Origin: Polyangiaceae bacterium
GTDB lineage: Bacteria; Myxococcota_A; Polyangia; Polyangiales; Polyangiaceae
Assembly: GCA_023150915.1 (NCBI GenBank)
Contig: JAKLKA010000022.1
Location: 1 to 64,000 of the forward strand
Direction: 5' to 3'
Length of the DNA stretch: 64,000 nt
Made by a program: the position numbers and the translations under genes. Under the pieces are notes generated by a model. The model made no database searches. It was not told where the DNA came from and saw only the letters and a list, made by a program, of their open reading frames with translations. This document shows positions 9,026 to 16,837 of this stretch, piece by piece; positions within the stretch are counted from its first letter, which is position 1; each line of letters starts with the position of its first letter.

Positions 9026-9152
9026 CGCCCGCTGGGTGAACCACGGCTTACATGCGCACACAAGACCGCAGGCTCTGGGGGATTTGACCGGGTCGAACGT
9101 CCAACTCCGTGGAAGCCACCTCGGTGAGTTGACGTATGATCGGACGAAGCCC

Positions 9153-10787
9153 GTGACCCCGAACCGCACCCTCGCCCTCTGCCTCGTGTCCCTTGGTTTT
9201 GCCCACGGCTGCACCACCGGCCAGAGCCGCCCGGCGTACCAGCCCGCGCCCTACCCCGGCGGCTACGCCGTCGCGCAAAACCCGCCGCCCCCGCAGGCTC
9301 CGCCGCCGCCCGCGCAGCGGCCCGCACCGTTCTGGGGTTTCCAGCTTCCGCCGCTGCCCCCTCCCCCGCCCGCGTCGGCGTTTCAGATCCCGCCGCCGCC
9401 CGCAGGCTGGGGCAACCTCGGCGGCATCCCGATCCCGCCCATCCCGGGCTTTCCCGGCCAGCCGTCCCAGCCCGGGGGCCAGCCCACGCAACCCGGCGGC
9501 CAACCCTCGCAGCCGCCCGCGGCCAAGGGGATCAAGGGTTGCGGCGTGGCGAACGTCGGCGGCGAGCAGTTCTTGCTCGACTGCATGACGCCCACCTACG
9601 CCAACGTGGCCGAGGCCAGCCAGTACGTGGTGCGTCGCAAGGCGTTCAACGCGAGCCCCGCGCACGAAGGCGCCGACCCCTTACCGACCGTGGTCGATCA
9701 CCGCGCCGCGGGCACCGAAGGCCCGGTGCGCAATCAAGGCCCCGTCGGTGCGTGCACCGGCTTCTCGCTCTCGACCGCCATCGATCACGCCATGGCCACC
9801 ACCACCGGCACGCCCGGCAACGTGAGCGTGATGCAGGTCTGGGCGCGCTATCACTACCCCACGATGCAAGATGCCGCGTCGGCCAACAAGGGCAAGGCGC
9901 TCGGCAGCGAGGGCTCGTGGCCTTACGACAAGGTCGAGGCCTGCAAGTACTGGTCGGGCTCGGGCTGCGACTGCGGTTCGATGCTGAACGTGTCGTGCCG
10001 CCAACCGGTGGACAGCGCCAAGCTGGGCCAGCTCGACTCGGCGCCCACGGCCAAGGTCACCAACATCACGCGCCTGCCCGACGGTGATCTCTCCGAGATC
10101 AAAGGCGCCATCGCCAAGGGCCAGGACGTGTGGTTCGCGATGTGGGTCGACGACGCCTTCCAGGCGGTGAAGGGCTCGCCCGCGGTGATCCCCGACGGCG
10201 ACTTCCGCTACTCGGGCTCGGGGCACGCGATGGTGCTCGCGGGCTACAAGGTGCAGAGCAACGGCACGTATTACCTGATCCACAACAGCTGGGGCACCAA
10301 GTGGGGCGACGGCGGCTACGCCTGGATCCACGAGAAGACGCTGCTCACGAACCTGCGCTACTCGTACCTGGTGGACGTGAGCACGCCGAGCGGCGGCGAC
10401 AAACCCAACAAGCCCGGCGAGCCCACGCCGCCCGCGCAGAGCCCCGGCGACTGCCCGCCCGGCACCGCGCCCGACAGCGGCATCCCGATCTGCGTGCCGC
10501 CCTGCCCCGACGGCAGCCCGCGTCACTTCAACACCTGCCCGGTCGCGCAGAACAGCGGCTGCCCCGCCGGCAAGGTCAACATCTTCGGCTTCTGCGTCAC
10601 CGCGCCGAAGCAAGGCTTCGGTCAAGACGCCGCCACCGGCGTGCGTCACAGCTGCGGCGCCGGCGGCTGCACCTACGTGGTGCCGAAGGGCAGCGCGGGC
10701 TGCAACCTGCCGGTCTGCGTGAAGTCGTGCCCGAGCCCGAAGTATCTGCTCACGGCAGGGCCACTCGGGATGGGCTGCGCGGAGTAG
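9153..10787 (+). CDS. Secreted papain-family (C1A) cysteine protease with Pro-rich linker and Cys-rich tail
   Basis: A 544-residue lipoprotein-type exported protease. From GTG 9153 there is a signal peptide with lipobox AHGC, a long Pro/Gly-rich linker containing repeats such as GGQPTQP and PPPPP, and then a C1A domain: oxyanion Gln and nucleophile in VRNQGPVGACTGFS, catalytic His in SGHAMVLAGY and Asn in HNSWGTKWGDGGYAWI. After a second Pro/Gly linker comes a Cys-rich C-terminal module of about 100 residues ending ...GPLGMGCAE. That terminal module is duplicated downstream at 11595-11799 and its last residues occur in three more places in the window. Confidence 0.9.
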   Translation: MTPNRTLALCLVSLGFAHGCTTGQSRPAYQPAPYPGGYAVAQNPPPPQAPPPPAQRPAPFWGFQLPPLPPPPPASAFQIPPPPAGWGNLGGIPIPPIPGFPGQPSQPGGQPTQPGGQPSQPPAAKGIKGCGVANVGGEQFLLDCMTPTYANVAEASQYVVRRKAFNASPAHEGADPLPTVVDHRAAGTEGPVRNQGPVGACTGFSLSTAIDHAMATTTGTPGNVSVMQVWARYHYPTMQDAASANKGKALGSEGSWPYDKVEACKYWSGSGCDCGSMLNVSCRQPVDSAKLGQLDSAPTAKVTNITRLPDGDLSEIKGAIAKGQDVWFAMWVDDAFQAVKGSPAVIPDGDFRYSGSGHAMVLAGYKVQSNGTYYLIHNSWGTKWGDGGYAWIHEKTLLTNLRYSYLVDVSTPSGGDKPNKPGEPTPPAQSPGDCPPGTAPDSGIPICVPPCPDGSPRHFNTCPVAQNSGCPAGKVNIFGFCVTAPKQGFGQDAATGVRHSCGAGGCTYVVPKGSAGCNLPVCVKSCPSPKYLLTAGPLGMGCAE

Positions 10788-10793
10788 GGAACC

Positions 10794-11186
10794 TCAGGTC
10801 CAAGACATGAGGGCCAGACCGTCGATCTCCTGAAAGTGTTCGTCGCGCGTCAGCACCGCGGCGCCCGAAGCGATCGCTGTCGCCGCGATCCAGATGTCAT
10901 TCTCAGGGATCGGTCTCCCGCGCTGCTTGAGGTCGAGACGCACGCGGCCGTAGGCCGCCACCACCGCTTCGTCTACGGCCGCGAATCGGCATTCGTCGCG
11001 GAGCGCCCGGATTCTGGCCAGGTTCGTATCAGCCATGCGCGAATTCAGGGCGCCGTAGGTGAGCTCTCCAAGAACGACGGCAGACACGAGGACGTCGCCC
11101 GCTGCGTCCAGAATCGCGGCTACTCTGGCGTCACCCGCCAGGAGCGCGATGAACGCGTTGGTATCCGGAATGATGCTACCAGGCAC
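10794..11186 (-). CDS. VapC-type PIN-domain toxin
   Basis: A 130-residue PIN-domain ribonuclease, toxin of a type II toxin-antitoxin pair; family members cut initiator tRNA or rRNA when the antitoxin is degraded. The acidic residues are all present: Asp in IPDTNAF, Glu in VLGELTYG, Asp in ENDIWIAATAI and Asp in LTRDEHF. The start overlaps the 3' end of the antitoxin gene by 11 bases, the normal TA arrangement. The stop lies 6 bases from the papain-like gene's stop, convergent. Confidence 0.92.
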   Translation of the reverse strand: MPGSIIPDTNAFIALLAGDARVAAILDAAGDVLVSAVVLGELTYGALNSRMADTNLARIRALRDECRFAAVDEAVVAAYGRVRLDLKQRGRPIPENDIWIAATAIASGAAVLTRDEHFQEIDGLALMSWT

Positions 11187-11394
11187 TCAGGTCGATCCGT
11201 TCGCAGTCTTCGATGGCACGCGCCATTGCTTCTGCTTCATCACGTCCCAGCGTCCCAACCAGCGCAGCAAATCGGCCGCCCCCGTCAGACGTGCCCGGGG
11301 CGAGCTCGTCGACGAGATGCTTCACCCTCTCGAGCTGCTTGGGTGGCAGACGTCGGAGCTTCTCCAGAAGTGCGTCGAGTTCTGCTGCGGCCAC
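11176..11394 (-). CDS. Type II antitoxin partner of VapC
   Basis: A 72-residue protein immediately upstream of and overlapping the VapC toxin. It is predicted to be helical at the N-terminus (LDALLEKLRRLPPKQLERVKHL) with an acidic C-terminus (AIEDCERIDLSAW), the usual layout for a DNA-binding or dimerising segment followed by a toxin-wrapping tail. The exact antitoxin family is not clear. Confidence 0.8.
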   Translation of the reverse strand: MAAAELDALLEKLRRLPPKQLERVKHLVDELAPGTSDGGGRFAALVGTLGRDEAEAMARAIEDCERIDLSAW

Positions 11395-11458
11395 GCCTCA
11401 AACCTACGCGCGGCTCGATGGATCGGCAAGCCACGCCACGGGCAGCGCCGCGCGTGTG

Positions 11459-11594
11459 TCTTCGGAGCGACGCGTCCCCTCCGCCCGCGTACGCGCGAGC
11501 AATGGCACGAGGCGGGCGGTCTTGGCAGGGCGTCCCCGCTCGCGCGCACCGGGCTTGGAGGGGACCGCGGAGCGAAGCGACGCGAGGGGGAGGC
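11459..11594 (+). repeat. Non-coding leader of dispersed repeat R1, copy 2
   Basis: This block begins TCGGAGCGACGCGTCCCCTCC (at 11462) and ends GGGGGAGGCAGGAA, directly before a copy of the papain-like gene's 3' end. A related block lies at 12660-12771 and the first 20 bases recur at 25972. Alignment between copies is interrupted by small indels, but the order of shared words is the same (CGACGCGTCCC, GGTCTTGGC, GCTCGCGC, CACCGG, GGAGGCAGGAA). Confidence 0.6.
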
Positions 11595-11799
11595 AGGAAA
11601 ATCTGCGTCACCGCCCCCAAGCAAGGCTTCGGTCAAGACGCCGCCACCGGCGTGCGTCACAGCTGCGGCGCCGGCGGCTGCACGTACGTGGTGCCGAAGG
11701 GCAGCGCGGGCTGCAACCTGCCGGTCTGCGTGAAGTCGTGCCCAAGCCCGAAGTATCTGCTCACGGCAGGGCCACTCGGGATGGGCTGCGCGGAGTGAG
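11595..11799 (+). repeat. Duplicated 3' end of the papain-like protease gene
   Basis: About 200 bases nearly identical to 10586-10787, encoding the same 65-residue Cys-rich tail ICVTAPKQGFGQ...GPLGMGCAE and stop. Differences I can see are GCG-CCG to GCC-CCC, ACC to ACG, CCG to CCA and stop TAG to TGA, all synonymous within the tail. It has no protease body; in frame it is preceded by the non-coding R1 leader. It is either a remnant of a second, functional paralogue or an exchangeable C-terminal cassette. Confidence 0.85.
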
Positions 11800-11910
11800 G
11801 CGCAGTACGGCGGACTGCACACGGCGGACCGCGCGGGAACGCGAAACGCGGCCTCCGCTGATCCGACCGAGCCTTTGCGTCGCCACAGCTCGAGCGGTAT
11901 TCTTCCGATC

Positions 11911-12132
11911 ATGGCGCACGCCGAGAAGCCTGGGAGCCAGCCGCCGCCGGAACAGCAGGCGCGTTCGCTCGCTGATCTTGCCGCAGAGCAGGACGTGAAG
12001 CCGGTGCAACAACTCGAGACGGTGAGCGCGCTCTGGCCAGTCGATGACGATCCAGACGCGCTCGACGCTTTTCTCGCGAAGCACCGCTCTTCGCGCCGCG
12101 AGGCGTCCGCAGCTCAGCGGCAAGCCAAGTGA
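11911..12132 (+). CDS. Antitoxin of second VapBC-like module
   Basis: A 73-residue acidic protein starting at ATG 11911 (MAHAEKPGSQ) whose stop overlaps the GTG start of the PIN toxin by 4 bases. The sequence is rich in Glu, Gln and Asp and has a C-terminal stretch DDDPDALDAFLAKHRSSRRE suited to binding the toxin. I see no clear helix-turn-helix or AbrB fold. Its identity as antitoxin rests on the coupling to the PIN gene. Confidence 0.8.
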   Translation: MAHAEKPGSQPPPEQQARSLADLAAEQDVKPVQQLETVSALWPVDDDPDALDAFLAKHRSSRREASAAQRQAK

Positions 12133-12539
12133 GCTCCGTACTCCTCGACACCAGCGTGGCCAGTCTGATCCATCCACGCAGGGTGGGGTCGTCTGTTCGG
12201 GCCGCGTATGAACCCCACATGCGCGGGATGATCCTCGCGGTGAGTTTCCAGACCGTTGCTGAGCTCTGGGCATGGGCGGAAGAGAGCCGCTGGGGCAACG
12301 CCCAGCGTGCGGGTCTCGAGCACTTCCTGTCTCGCTTCGTCGTCGTGCCGTACTCGACCGAGCTCGGACAAACCTGGGCGCGGGTCATGACGGCGGCGCG
12401 ACGAAAGGGTCGGCGAATGGAGGCGGGAGATGCCTGGATCGCGGCGACGGCGGTTTTGTATGCGGCGCCCCTGCTCACGCACGACGAGGACTTCGTCGGT
12501 CTCGACATCGTGGGTCTTGACGTGATCTGCCATGCGTAG
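12129..12539 (+). CDS. VapC-type PIN-domain toxin (second module)
   Basis: A 136-residue PIN-domain ribonuclease. The acidic active-site residues are in VLLDTSV, TVAELWAWAE, EAGDAWIAATAVL and LTHDEDFVGLD. The GTG start overlaps the antitoxin stop (GTGA), implying translational coupling. It differs strongly from the first VapC at 10.8 kb, so the two modules are not recent duplicates of each other. Confidence 0.92.
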   Translation: MSSVLLDTSVASLIHPRRVGSSVRAAYEPHMRGMILAVSFQTVAELWAWAEESRWGNAQRAGLEHFLSRFVVVPYSTELGQTWARVMTAARRKGRRMEAGDAWIAATAVLYAAPLLTHDEDFVGLDIVGLDVICHA

Positions 12540-12659
12540 CGCAGCAGCGAGCCGTGCGTGTTGGCGGCAAGAGAACCTGCGCGCCCGCGCTCGCGGTGCT
12601 GGATACGAGCCAAAGGCGAAGAACCTTGCGTCGCTTTCCTCGAAGCGACGGCGCTGCTA

Positions 12660-12828
12660 GCTCGGAACGACGCGTCCCCTCCACCCGCGCGCGCTCGAGC
12701 ATCGGAACGGACGTGAGTGGTCTTGGCCAGACGCCACTGCTCGCGCTCACCGGCTAAGGGGAGGCAGGAAGACGAGCCCGAAGTATCTGCTCACGGCGGG
12801 GCCACTGGGGATGGGCTGCGCGGAGTGA
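12660..12828 (+). repeat. Dispersed repeat R1, copy 3 (leader plus short tail)
   Basis: The block starts CTCGGAACGACGCGTCCCCT, passes through GGGGAGGCAGGAAGACGAG and ends with codons for SPKYLLTAGPLGMGCAE and TGA. Relative to copy 2 it carries only the last 17 residues of the papain-like tail. Beyond the stop the sequence GGCG... runs into the 3' end of the lipoprotein gene on the other strand, and that whole junction is repeated at 26.0 kb. Confidence 0.75.
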
Positions 12829-12841
12829 GGCGAGGCGACCC

Positions 12842-12990
12842 GGCGTGCGGGGATCAGCCGAGGATCCCTGCGTCGCGAAGTTCTTGATCGGTGTGTTCGG
12901 AGATCCGAATGAGCTGGCCGAGCGGGCGCATTCGGTCCGGAAGCCGCGAGCCCTCCGTGAGCCCACCGATGATGCCACCGGCGAGCGGGA
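12842..12990. repeat. 149-base duplication, copy A (3' end of lipoprotein gene)
   Basis: Bases 12842-12990 match 26060-26208 with only a few substitutions. Both copies are preceded by the R1 tail ending GGATGGGCTGCGCGGAGTGA, and they diverge abruptly after GGCGAGCGGGA. The encoded C-termini differ at some residues (QLIRISEHTDQELRDAGILG here, QLIQISEYTDQELRDAGILD in copy B). Confidence 0.9.
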
Positions 12991-13516
12991 CGAACTTTTC
13001 TTCGCAGAAGCCTAGGGCAACCAGGCGGGCCTTGACCGCGTTCGCGCGTGCGAGATCCAAACCCTGAACGTCCCGCTCGTCCGGAGCAATTTGGCCGAGT
13101 ACGTAGTACCGGCCGGAGCTCTGCTTCAAGCGGGCAGCGCTAATGGCGACGCTGTCAGCGTCAGGTTCGGAACCGCCCCGGGCGAAGTACGCGCGGCCGC
13201 TCTCGCAGAGTGCCATCACGCACGGCCCCGCGGGTCTCCAGCGACCCGTCGCGTCGCAGGTGGCAGGACAGCACCCCGTGAGGTTCCCGCGGTAGTCCAA
13301 TTCGCCTGGTTGGCAGGGTGTCCCGTCAGCGGGGACCTCGAGCCTGCAAGGCGGCTTGGCAGATGCCGAGGCGTCGATCGGCGTGCCCGCGTCCGCGCGG
13401 GCGGGCGGAGCCTCCGCGGTCCGCGGGACGTCGGGCTCGGGGCGAGGAGAGCAGGCCGGGTCAACGACCAAGCAGGCGATCGAGAACGTGCATGCCAAAG
13501 TCACTGGCCAGCGCAC
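12854..13516 (-). CDS. Lipoprotein with Cys-rich middle and OmpA-like C-terminal region
   Basis: About 220 residues. From GTG 13516 (or 13504) a signal peptide leads to lipobox VDPAC; a Pro/Ala linker follows, then a Cys-rich segment (GNLTGCCPATCDATGRW) and a C-terminal domain with AYFARGG, RYYVLGQIAPDE and LDLARANAVKARLVALGFC, resembling the helix of OmpA-type domains. A paralogue with the same layout lies at 35809-36495, and a 149-base copy of the 3' end is at 26060. The binding function is inferred only from weak OmpA resemblance. Confidence 0.7.
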   Translation of the reverse strand: MRWPVTLACTFSIACLVVDPACSPRPEPDVPRTAEAPPARADAGTPIDASASAKPPCRLEVPADGTPCQPGELDYRGNLTGCCPATCDATGRWRPAGPCVMALCESGRAYFARGGSEPDADSVAISAARLKQSSGRYYVLGQIAPDERDVQGLDLARANAVKARLVALGFCEEKFVPLAGGIIGGLTEGSRLPDRMRPLGQLIRISEHTDQELRDAGILG

Positions 13517-13855
13517 GAGCGAGACCCTGCGCCATGCGGCCCGGGCGCGCAACCGGTGGCGGCGCCACCGGCTTACCTCCGCGTTTTCGTGCCGGACCCG
13601 GCGGCGGTGGACGGCGTGCAACGCTCCTTGTCGTCGAGCGCAGCGATGAGCTCGAGCTGATCGCCACGTGCGGGCGGCGGCTCGTGCTCGGCGGCATGAG
13701 CAGCTGAAAGCGAGGATGCGGCACGGCGGCCACGGGGCGCAGAATGAGGTCTGCGGGCTCGAACACGAGCGCGCGCGTGCCGTCCCTCTTCAGGGGCTTC
13801 CAAGGTCGTCGCGCCAGGCCTGGGTGTCCGCGCGGGGCGGTGCTATCTTTCGGCC

Positions 13856-14122
13856 ATGCACGCCCTCAAGGCGCACGTGAAGAACGGGCAGATCGCCTTC
13901 GATGAGCCCGCGGAGCTGCCCGAGGGCGCTGAGGTTGCGGTGCTCGTGCGGAGCGCTACGCCGGGGGACGAGATGGATGACCAGGAGCGCGCCGAGCTCC
14001 TGAAGTCGATCGACGAAGGGCTCGCCGATGTCGATGCCGGCGACGTGATCGACTTCGACGAGTACCTGGCTTCTCTGCGAGCCCGGCGGGCGCGAGAATC
14101 GTCCTCTCGCAACGCGCGCTAG
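13856..14122 (+). CDS. Putative antitoxin (orphaned)
   Basis: An 88-residue protein, MHALKAHVKNGQIAFDEPAE at the start, which resembles AbrB/DUF2281-like antitoxins with a short beta DNA-binding N-terminus and an acidic helical C-terminus (ERAELLKSIDEGLADVD, DFDEYLASLRARR). The usual downstream overlapping toxin is only present as a degraded ParE-like start. A possible purine-rich start context is not obvious. Role inferred from family resemblance and context. Confidence 0.7.
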   Translation: MHALKAHVKNGQIAFDEPAELPEGAEVAVLVRSATPGDEMDDQERAELLKSIDEGLADVDAGDVIDFDEYLASLRARRARESSSRNAR

Positions 14123-14230
14123 CGCAGCTCGATCGGATCGACGCCTGCCTGACGGGTGTTTCTGCGACGCACGCGCCGGACGAACGCGCTAACGTCTCGG
14201 CGTGGCGAAGACAGTGGCGACGGGCACGCT
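14092..14230 (+). pseudogene. Truncated ParE/RelE-like toxin start
   Basis: In the frame one base off the antitoxin, the DNA reads RIVLSQRALAQLDRIDACLT, which matches the N-terminal helix of ParE toxins (beta strand, then A-x2-DLxxIxxYL pattern). After about 35 residues the frame drifts into low-complexity Arg-rich sequence overlapping the next small gene, and no central or C-terminal ParE strands follow. It therefore looks like a toxin gene cut off after its first 30 codons. Confidence 0.55.
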
Positions 14231-14348
14231 CGCGGCGATGGTCGCGGCATCGATCTCGGGGCTCACCGGCTGCAAGCGTGAAGAGAGGATTCCGGGCCCC
14301 GCTCCGACCGCAACCGTGGGGCGAGAGTTTCTGGTGTACAGCAAGTGA
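14202..14348 (+). CDS. 48-residue lipoprotein
   Basis: A short open frame from GTG 14202: M-A-K, a hydrophobic signal segment (LAAMVAASISG) and lipobox LTGC at residue 24, then KREERIPGPAPTATVGREFL and a few more residues to TGA. The length, charge and lipobox match many small myxobacterial lipoproteins. It converges with the propeller lipoprotein gene, whose stop is 20 bases away. Function unknown. Confidence 0.55.
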   Translation: MAKTVATGTLAAMVAASISGLTGCKREERIPGPAPTATVGREFLVYSK

Positions 14349-14367
14349 GCGCGGCCCGTCCCGTACG

Positions 14368-16227
14368 TCACTTGCCGAGTCGGCGCAGACCGCCGAAGCC
14401 GCCGACCGCGAGCAGGTGGCCGGGGTCGGCGCCGAACAAGCCGAAGACAGGCGATTTTCCGAGCTCGGTCTCGGTCCAGGCCCCGCCCTGGTGACGGCGG
14501 ATCTTGGAGTAGGCAGCTGAATAAAGCGTGTCGCCGCAGCCCCAGAACGCCGAGGTGCCGCCCAAGGTGTCCGGCTTGGTCCACGTCGCGCCGTCGTAGT
14601 GAAAGGTTCCGTGCTGGCCGCCGACCCAGAGGTCCGTCGGGCTTCGAGCCCAGATGGCGCGGAGATCCGGATCGGCTCCCTGAGGGTGCTCGGTCCACGT
14701 TGCACCGTCGAAGTGGAGGACCGACTTCGGGCTCGTCACCCACACCGAGCCGTCAGCGAGGGGCCACACCCGGCGAACCACGGCGGTGACGGGTAGCGCG
14801 GGCGGCTCGAAGATCTCGAACGCGACACCGTCGAAACGAAGCAACCCCTCGGCTCCGGCAAGCCAGAGCTCTCCCGACGGCGCGCCTCTCACGTCGTAGA
14901 GGGCGCCGCCGGCGGTCGCCGCCACCTTCCACTGCTTGCCGTCGTAGTGCCAGAGCGCGCCATCCCAGGCGGTGACCCACACGTCGCAGCCTGATCGCCC
15001 CCACACCGAAGTCAGGTTCACGGTGCCCAACGCGTCGCGAGCCCAGGTCGCGCCGTCGAAGTGCAAGAGCGTTCCATCGTTGCCCACCACCCAGGTGTCG
15101 TTCCAGGCGCTGCCCCAGGTGGCGGTCAGCACCTGCGAGGTGAGCAGCCCCTCGGTCGACCAGGCCTTCCCATCCCAATGCATCAGCGTGCCGCCGTTGT
15201 TGGAGCTGCCGACCGCCGCCCAGACGTCTCCGGAAGCGGAACCCGAGAAGCCGTTGAGCCAGGCCGAGGTCGGCGCCTCGAGCGGCGACTGAACGGTCTT
15301 GACCGCGTCGCCGGCGAAATGGGCGACGCCGCCGAACTCGGTGCCGATCCAGACGTCGTTCTTGGACAGCCCCCAGATCTTCGACACGCGTCCCGTCTGG
15401 ACGAGCTCGGACGGCAAGCTCACGAGCTTCACCGACGCGCCGTCGAAGTGGGCCACGGCCGCCGCCGCAGCGATGGAGCCACCGATGTACACGTCGTTCG
15501 GGCCACTCGCCCAGACGGTCTCTACGACCTGTAGCCCGGCCGGGATCTCCGTCCAGCTCGAGCCGTTCCACACATGCGCCTTGCCGAATTGCGTGCCCAC
15601 CCAAGCTTGATCGGCTGACAGCGTCCAGACCGTGGACAGGTCCTGGGAGGGCGAGGGCAGCGACTTCCAGGTCGCTCCGTCGAAGCGCATCACGTCGCCG
15701 TCGAAGCTGACCAGCCACACGTTGTTCGCGGCGCTCCCGGACAGGTCCGAGTAGCCGTTGGCGCCAGTGTTGACGGAAGACCAGCTCGAGCCGTCGAAGT
15801 GGCGCACGGAGTTGCCCATGAAGCCCAGCGCCCAGATGTCGTTCGAGGCCGAGCCCCAGATGGCCTCGAGGTCGAGCTCCGGGTCCTGCACTTGCCAGCT
15901 CTTGCCGTCGAAGTGCAGCGCGCCGTCGCGGGTCGCAGCCCACACGTCGGTGGGCGATGCCGCCCAGATCCCCGTGGCCTCGGCCCCGATCGGGAGCGGG
16001 TTCTCCCAGCACCAGCCGTTTTCACAAAGCCCCTGCTCGACCGCGAGCGCAGGCACGTCCGTCACGCACACGCCGGTCGTGACCGGCGCGCAGCTCGGCG
16101 CACCACCGCTTCCGCCGCTCCCGCCCGTGCCGCCGGCGGCGCCAGCCCCGGGATTCGAGTCCCGCTCGGTCGATCCGCACCCGGCGATGAACATCAGCCC
16201 CGCCGCCAAGCCCCACGCCGCTCGCAT
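14368..16227 (-). CDS. Lipoprotein with repeated beta-propeller-like blades
   Basis: A 619-residue secreted lipoprotein. Start ATG 16227 follows a good Shine-Dalgarno (GGAGGTC) and gives MRAAWGLAAGLMFIAGCG with lipobox IAGC. After a Gly/Ser linker come about a dozen blades of 40-45 residues with the pattern IWGSxxxDIWxxG...HFDGxxW, found in myxobacterial surface propellers. The Trp/Asp motif repeats across the whole protein to the C-terminus, which suggests two stacked propellers. Likely a binding protein; ligand unknown. Confidence 0.85.
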   Translation of the reverse strand: MRAAWGLAAGLMFIAGCGSTERDSNPGAGAAGGTGGSGGSGGAPSCAPVTTGVCVTDVPALAVEQGLCENGWCWENPLPIGAEATGIWAASPTDVWAATRDGALHFDGKSWQVQDPELDLEAIWGSASNDIWALGFMGNSVRHFDGSSWSSVNTGANGYSDLSGSAANNVWLVSFDGDVMRFDGATWKSLPSPSQDLSTVWTLSADQAWVGTQFGKAHVWNGSSWTEIPAGLQVVETVWASGPNDVYIGGSIAAAAAVAHFDGASVKLVSLPSELVQTGRVSKIWGLSKNDVWIGTEFGGVAHFAGDAVKTVQSPLEAPTSAWLNGFSGSASGDVWAAVGSSNNGGTLMHWDGKAWSTEGLLTSQVLTATWGSAWNDTWVVGNDGTLLHFDGATWARDALGTVNLTSVWGRSGCDVWVTAWDGALWHYDGKQWKVAATAGGALYDVRGAPSGELWLAGAEGLLRFDGVAFEIFEPPALPVTAVVRRVWPLADGSVWVTSPKSVLHFDGATWTEHPQGADPDLRAIWARSPTDLWVGGQHGTFHYDGATWTKPDTLGGTSAFWGCGDTLYSAAYSKIRRHQGGAWTETELGKSPVFGLFGADPGHLLAVGGFGGLRRLGK

Positions 16228-16289
16228 CGCAGACCTCCGTGAGGGCTGATACGCGCGCGGGCATCCGAATCCTCCTAGTGGCGGACGGA

Positions 16290-16615
16290 GCGCGCAATCG
16301 CCCGTCGAACGATACGTGGACAGCGAAGTCGACCGCGAATCAGCCGGCTCCGCGCTCCGGGCACAGCGCGGTTTGGACGGGTAGCAAGATGATCGTATGG
16401 GGTGGAGGCACTGCCACCGGGAACGTCGCAGACGGCGGGATCTACGACCCCGGAAGCAACACGGGGACGCCACTCGGCGCGCCGTCGGGGTTCGTCGCGC
16501 GGGCGGAGCACACCGCCATCTGGACCGGCACCGAGATGATCATCTGGGGTGGTGAAGCCGCCGGCGGCAACCGCGCCGACGGCGCCGCCTTCACTCCGAA
16601 GGCGCCCGCACTCGC
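16290..16615 (+). pseudogene. Kelch/galactose-oxidase-like fragment
   Basis: The reading frame contains two Kelch-type units, PRSGHSAVWTGSKMIVWGGG and RAEHTAIWTGTEMIIWGGEA, each followed by DGGIYDP- or DGAAFTP-like turns. There is no signal peptide, and the frame then drops into unrelated sequence at both ends. Intact members carry six or more units, so this is a two-blade remnant of a surface Kelch protein. Confidence 0.65.
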
Positions 16616-16712
16616 TTGTTGCCGCCAGGCGCGCCGGCTCGGCGGCGCTCTGCGACAGGCAGACGTTTCGCAGACGGGCCAGCTCTATGTCTTGAAATAG
16701 CCTACAGTGTAG

Positions 16713-16811
16713 GACAATGTACGCCTCGCCCCGGGCAAGGTCCTCGGGGACGGGCTCGACGGCACAAGCAGCGCTCAGGATCGATGCAGCCAACGCCGAG
16801 AACGCGAGCAT
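16713..16811 (-). pseudogene. Orphan lipoprotein signal peptide
   Basis: On the minus strand from ATG 16811 the DNA encodes MLAFSALAASILSAACAVEP, a perfect signal peptide with lipobox LSAAC, followed by about 13 residues before the frame enters the Kelch fragment region. It appears to be the 5' end of a lipoprotein gene whose body is gone. Confidence 0.45.
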
Positions 16812-16837
16812 CCCAGCGCCGGGCAAGGCGCGACTCC

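Noticed and set aside
10586-11799. Template/variable repeat pair of a diversity-generating retroelement
   Set aside because: The differences are not adenine-specific, all are synonymous, and there is no reverse transcriptase in the window.
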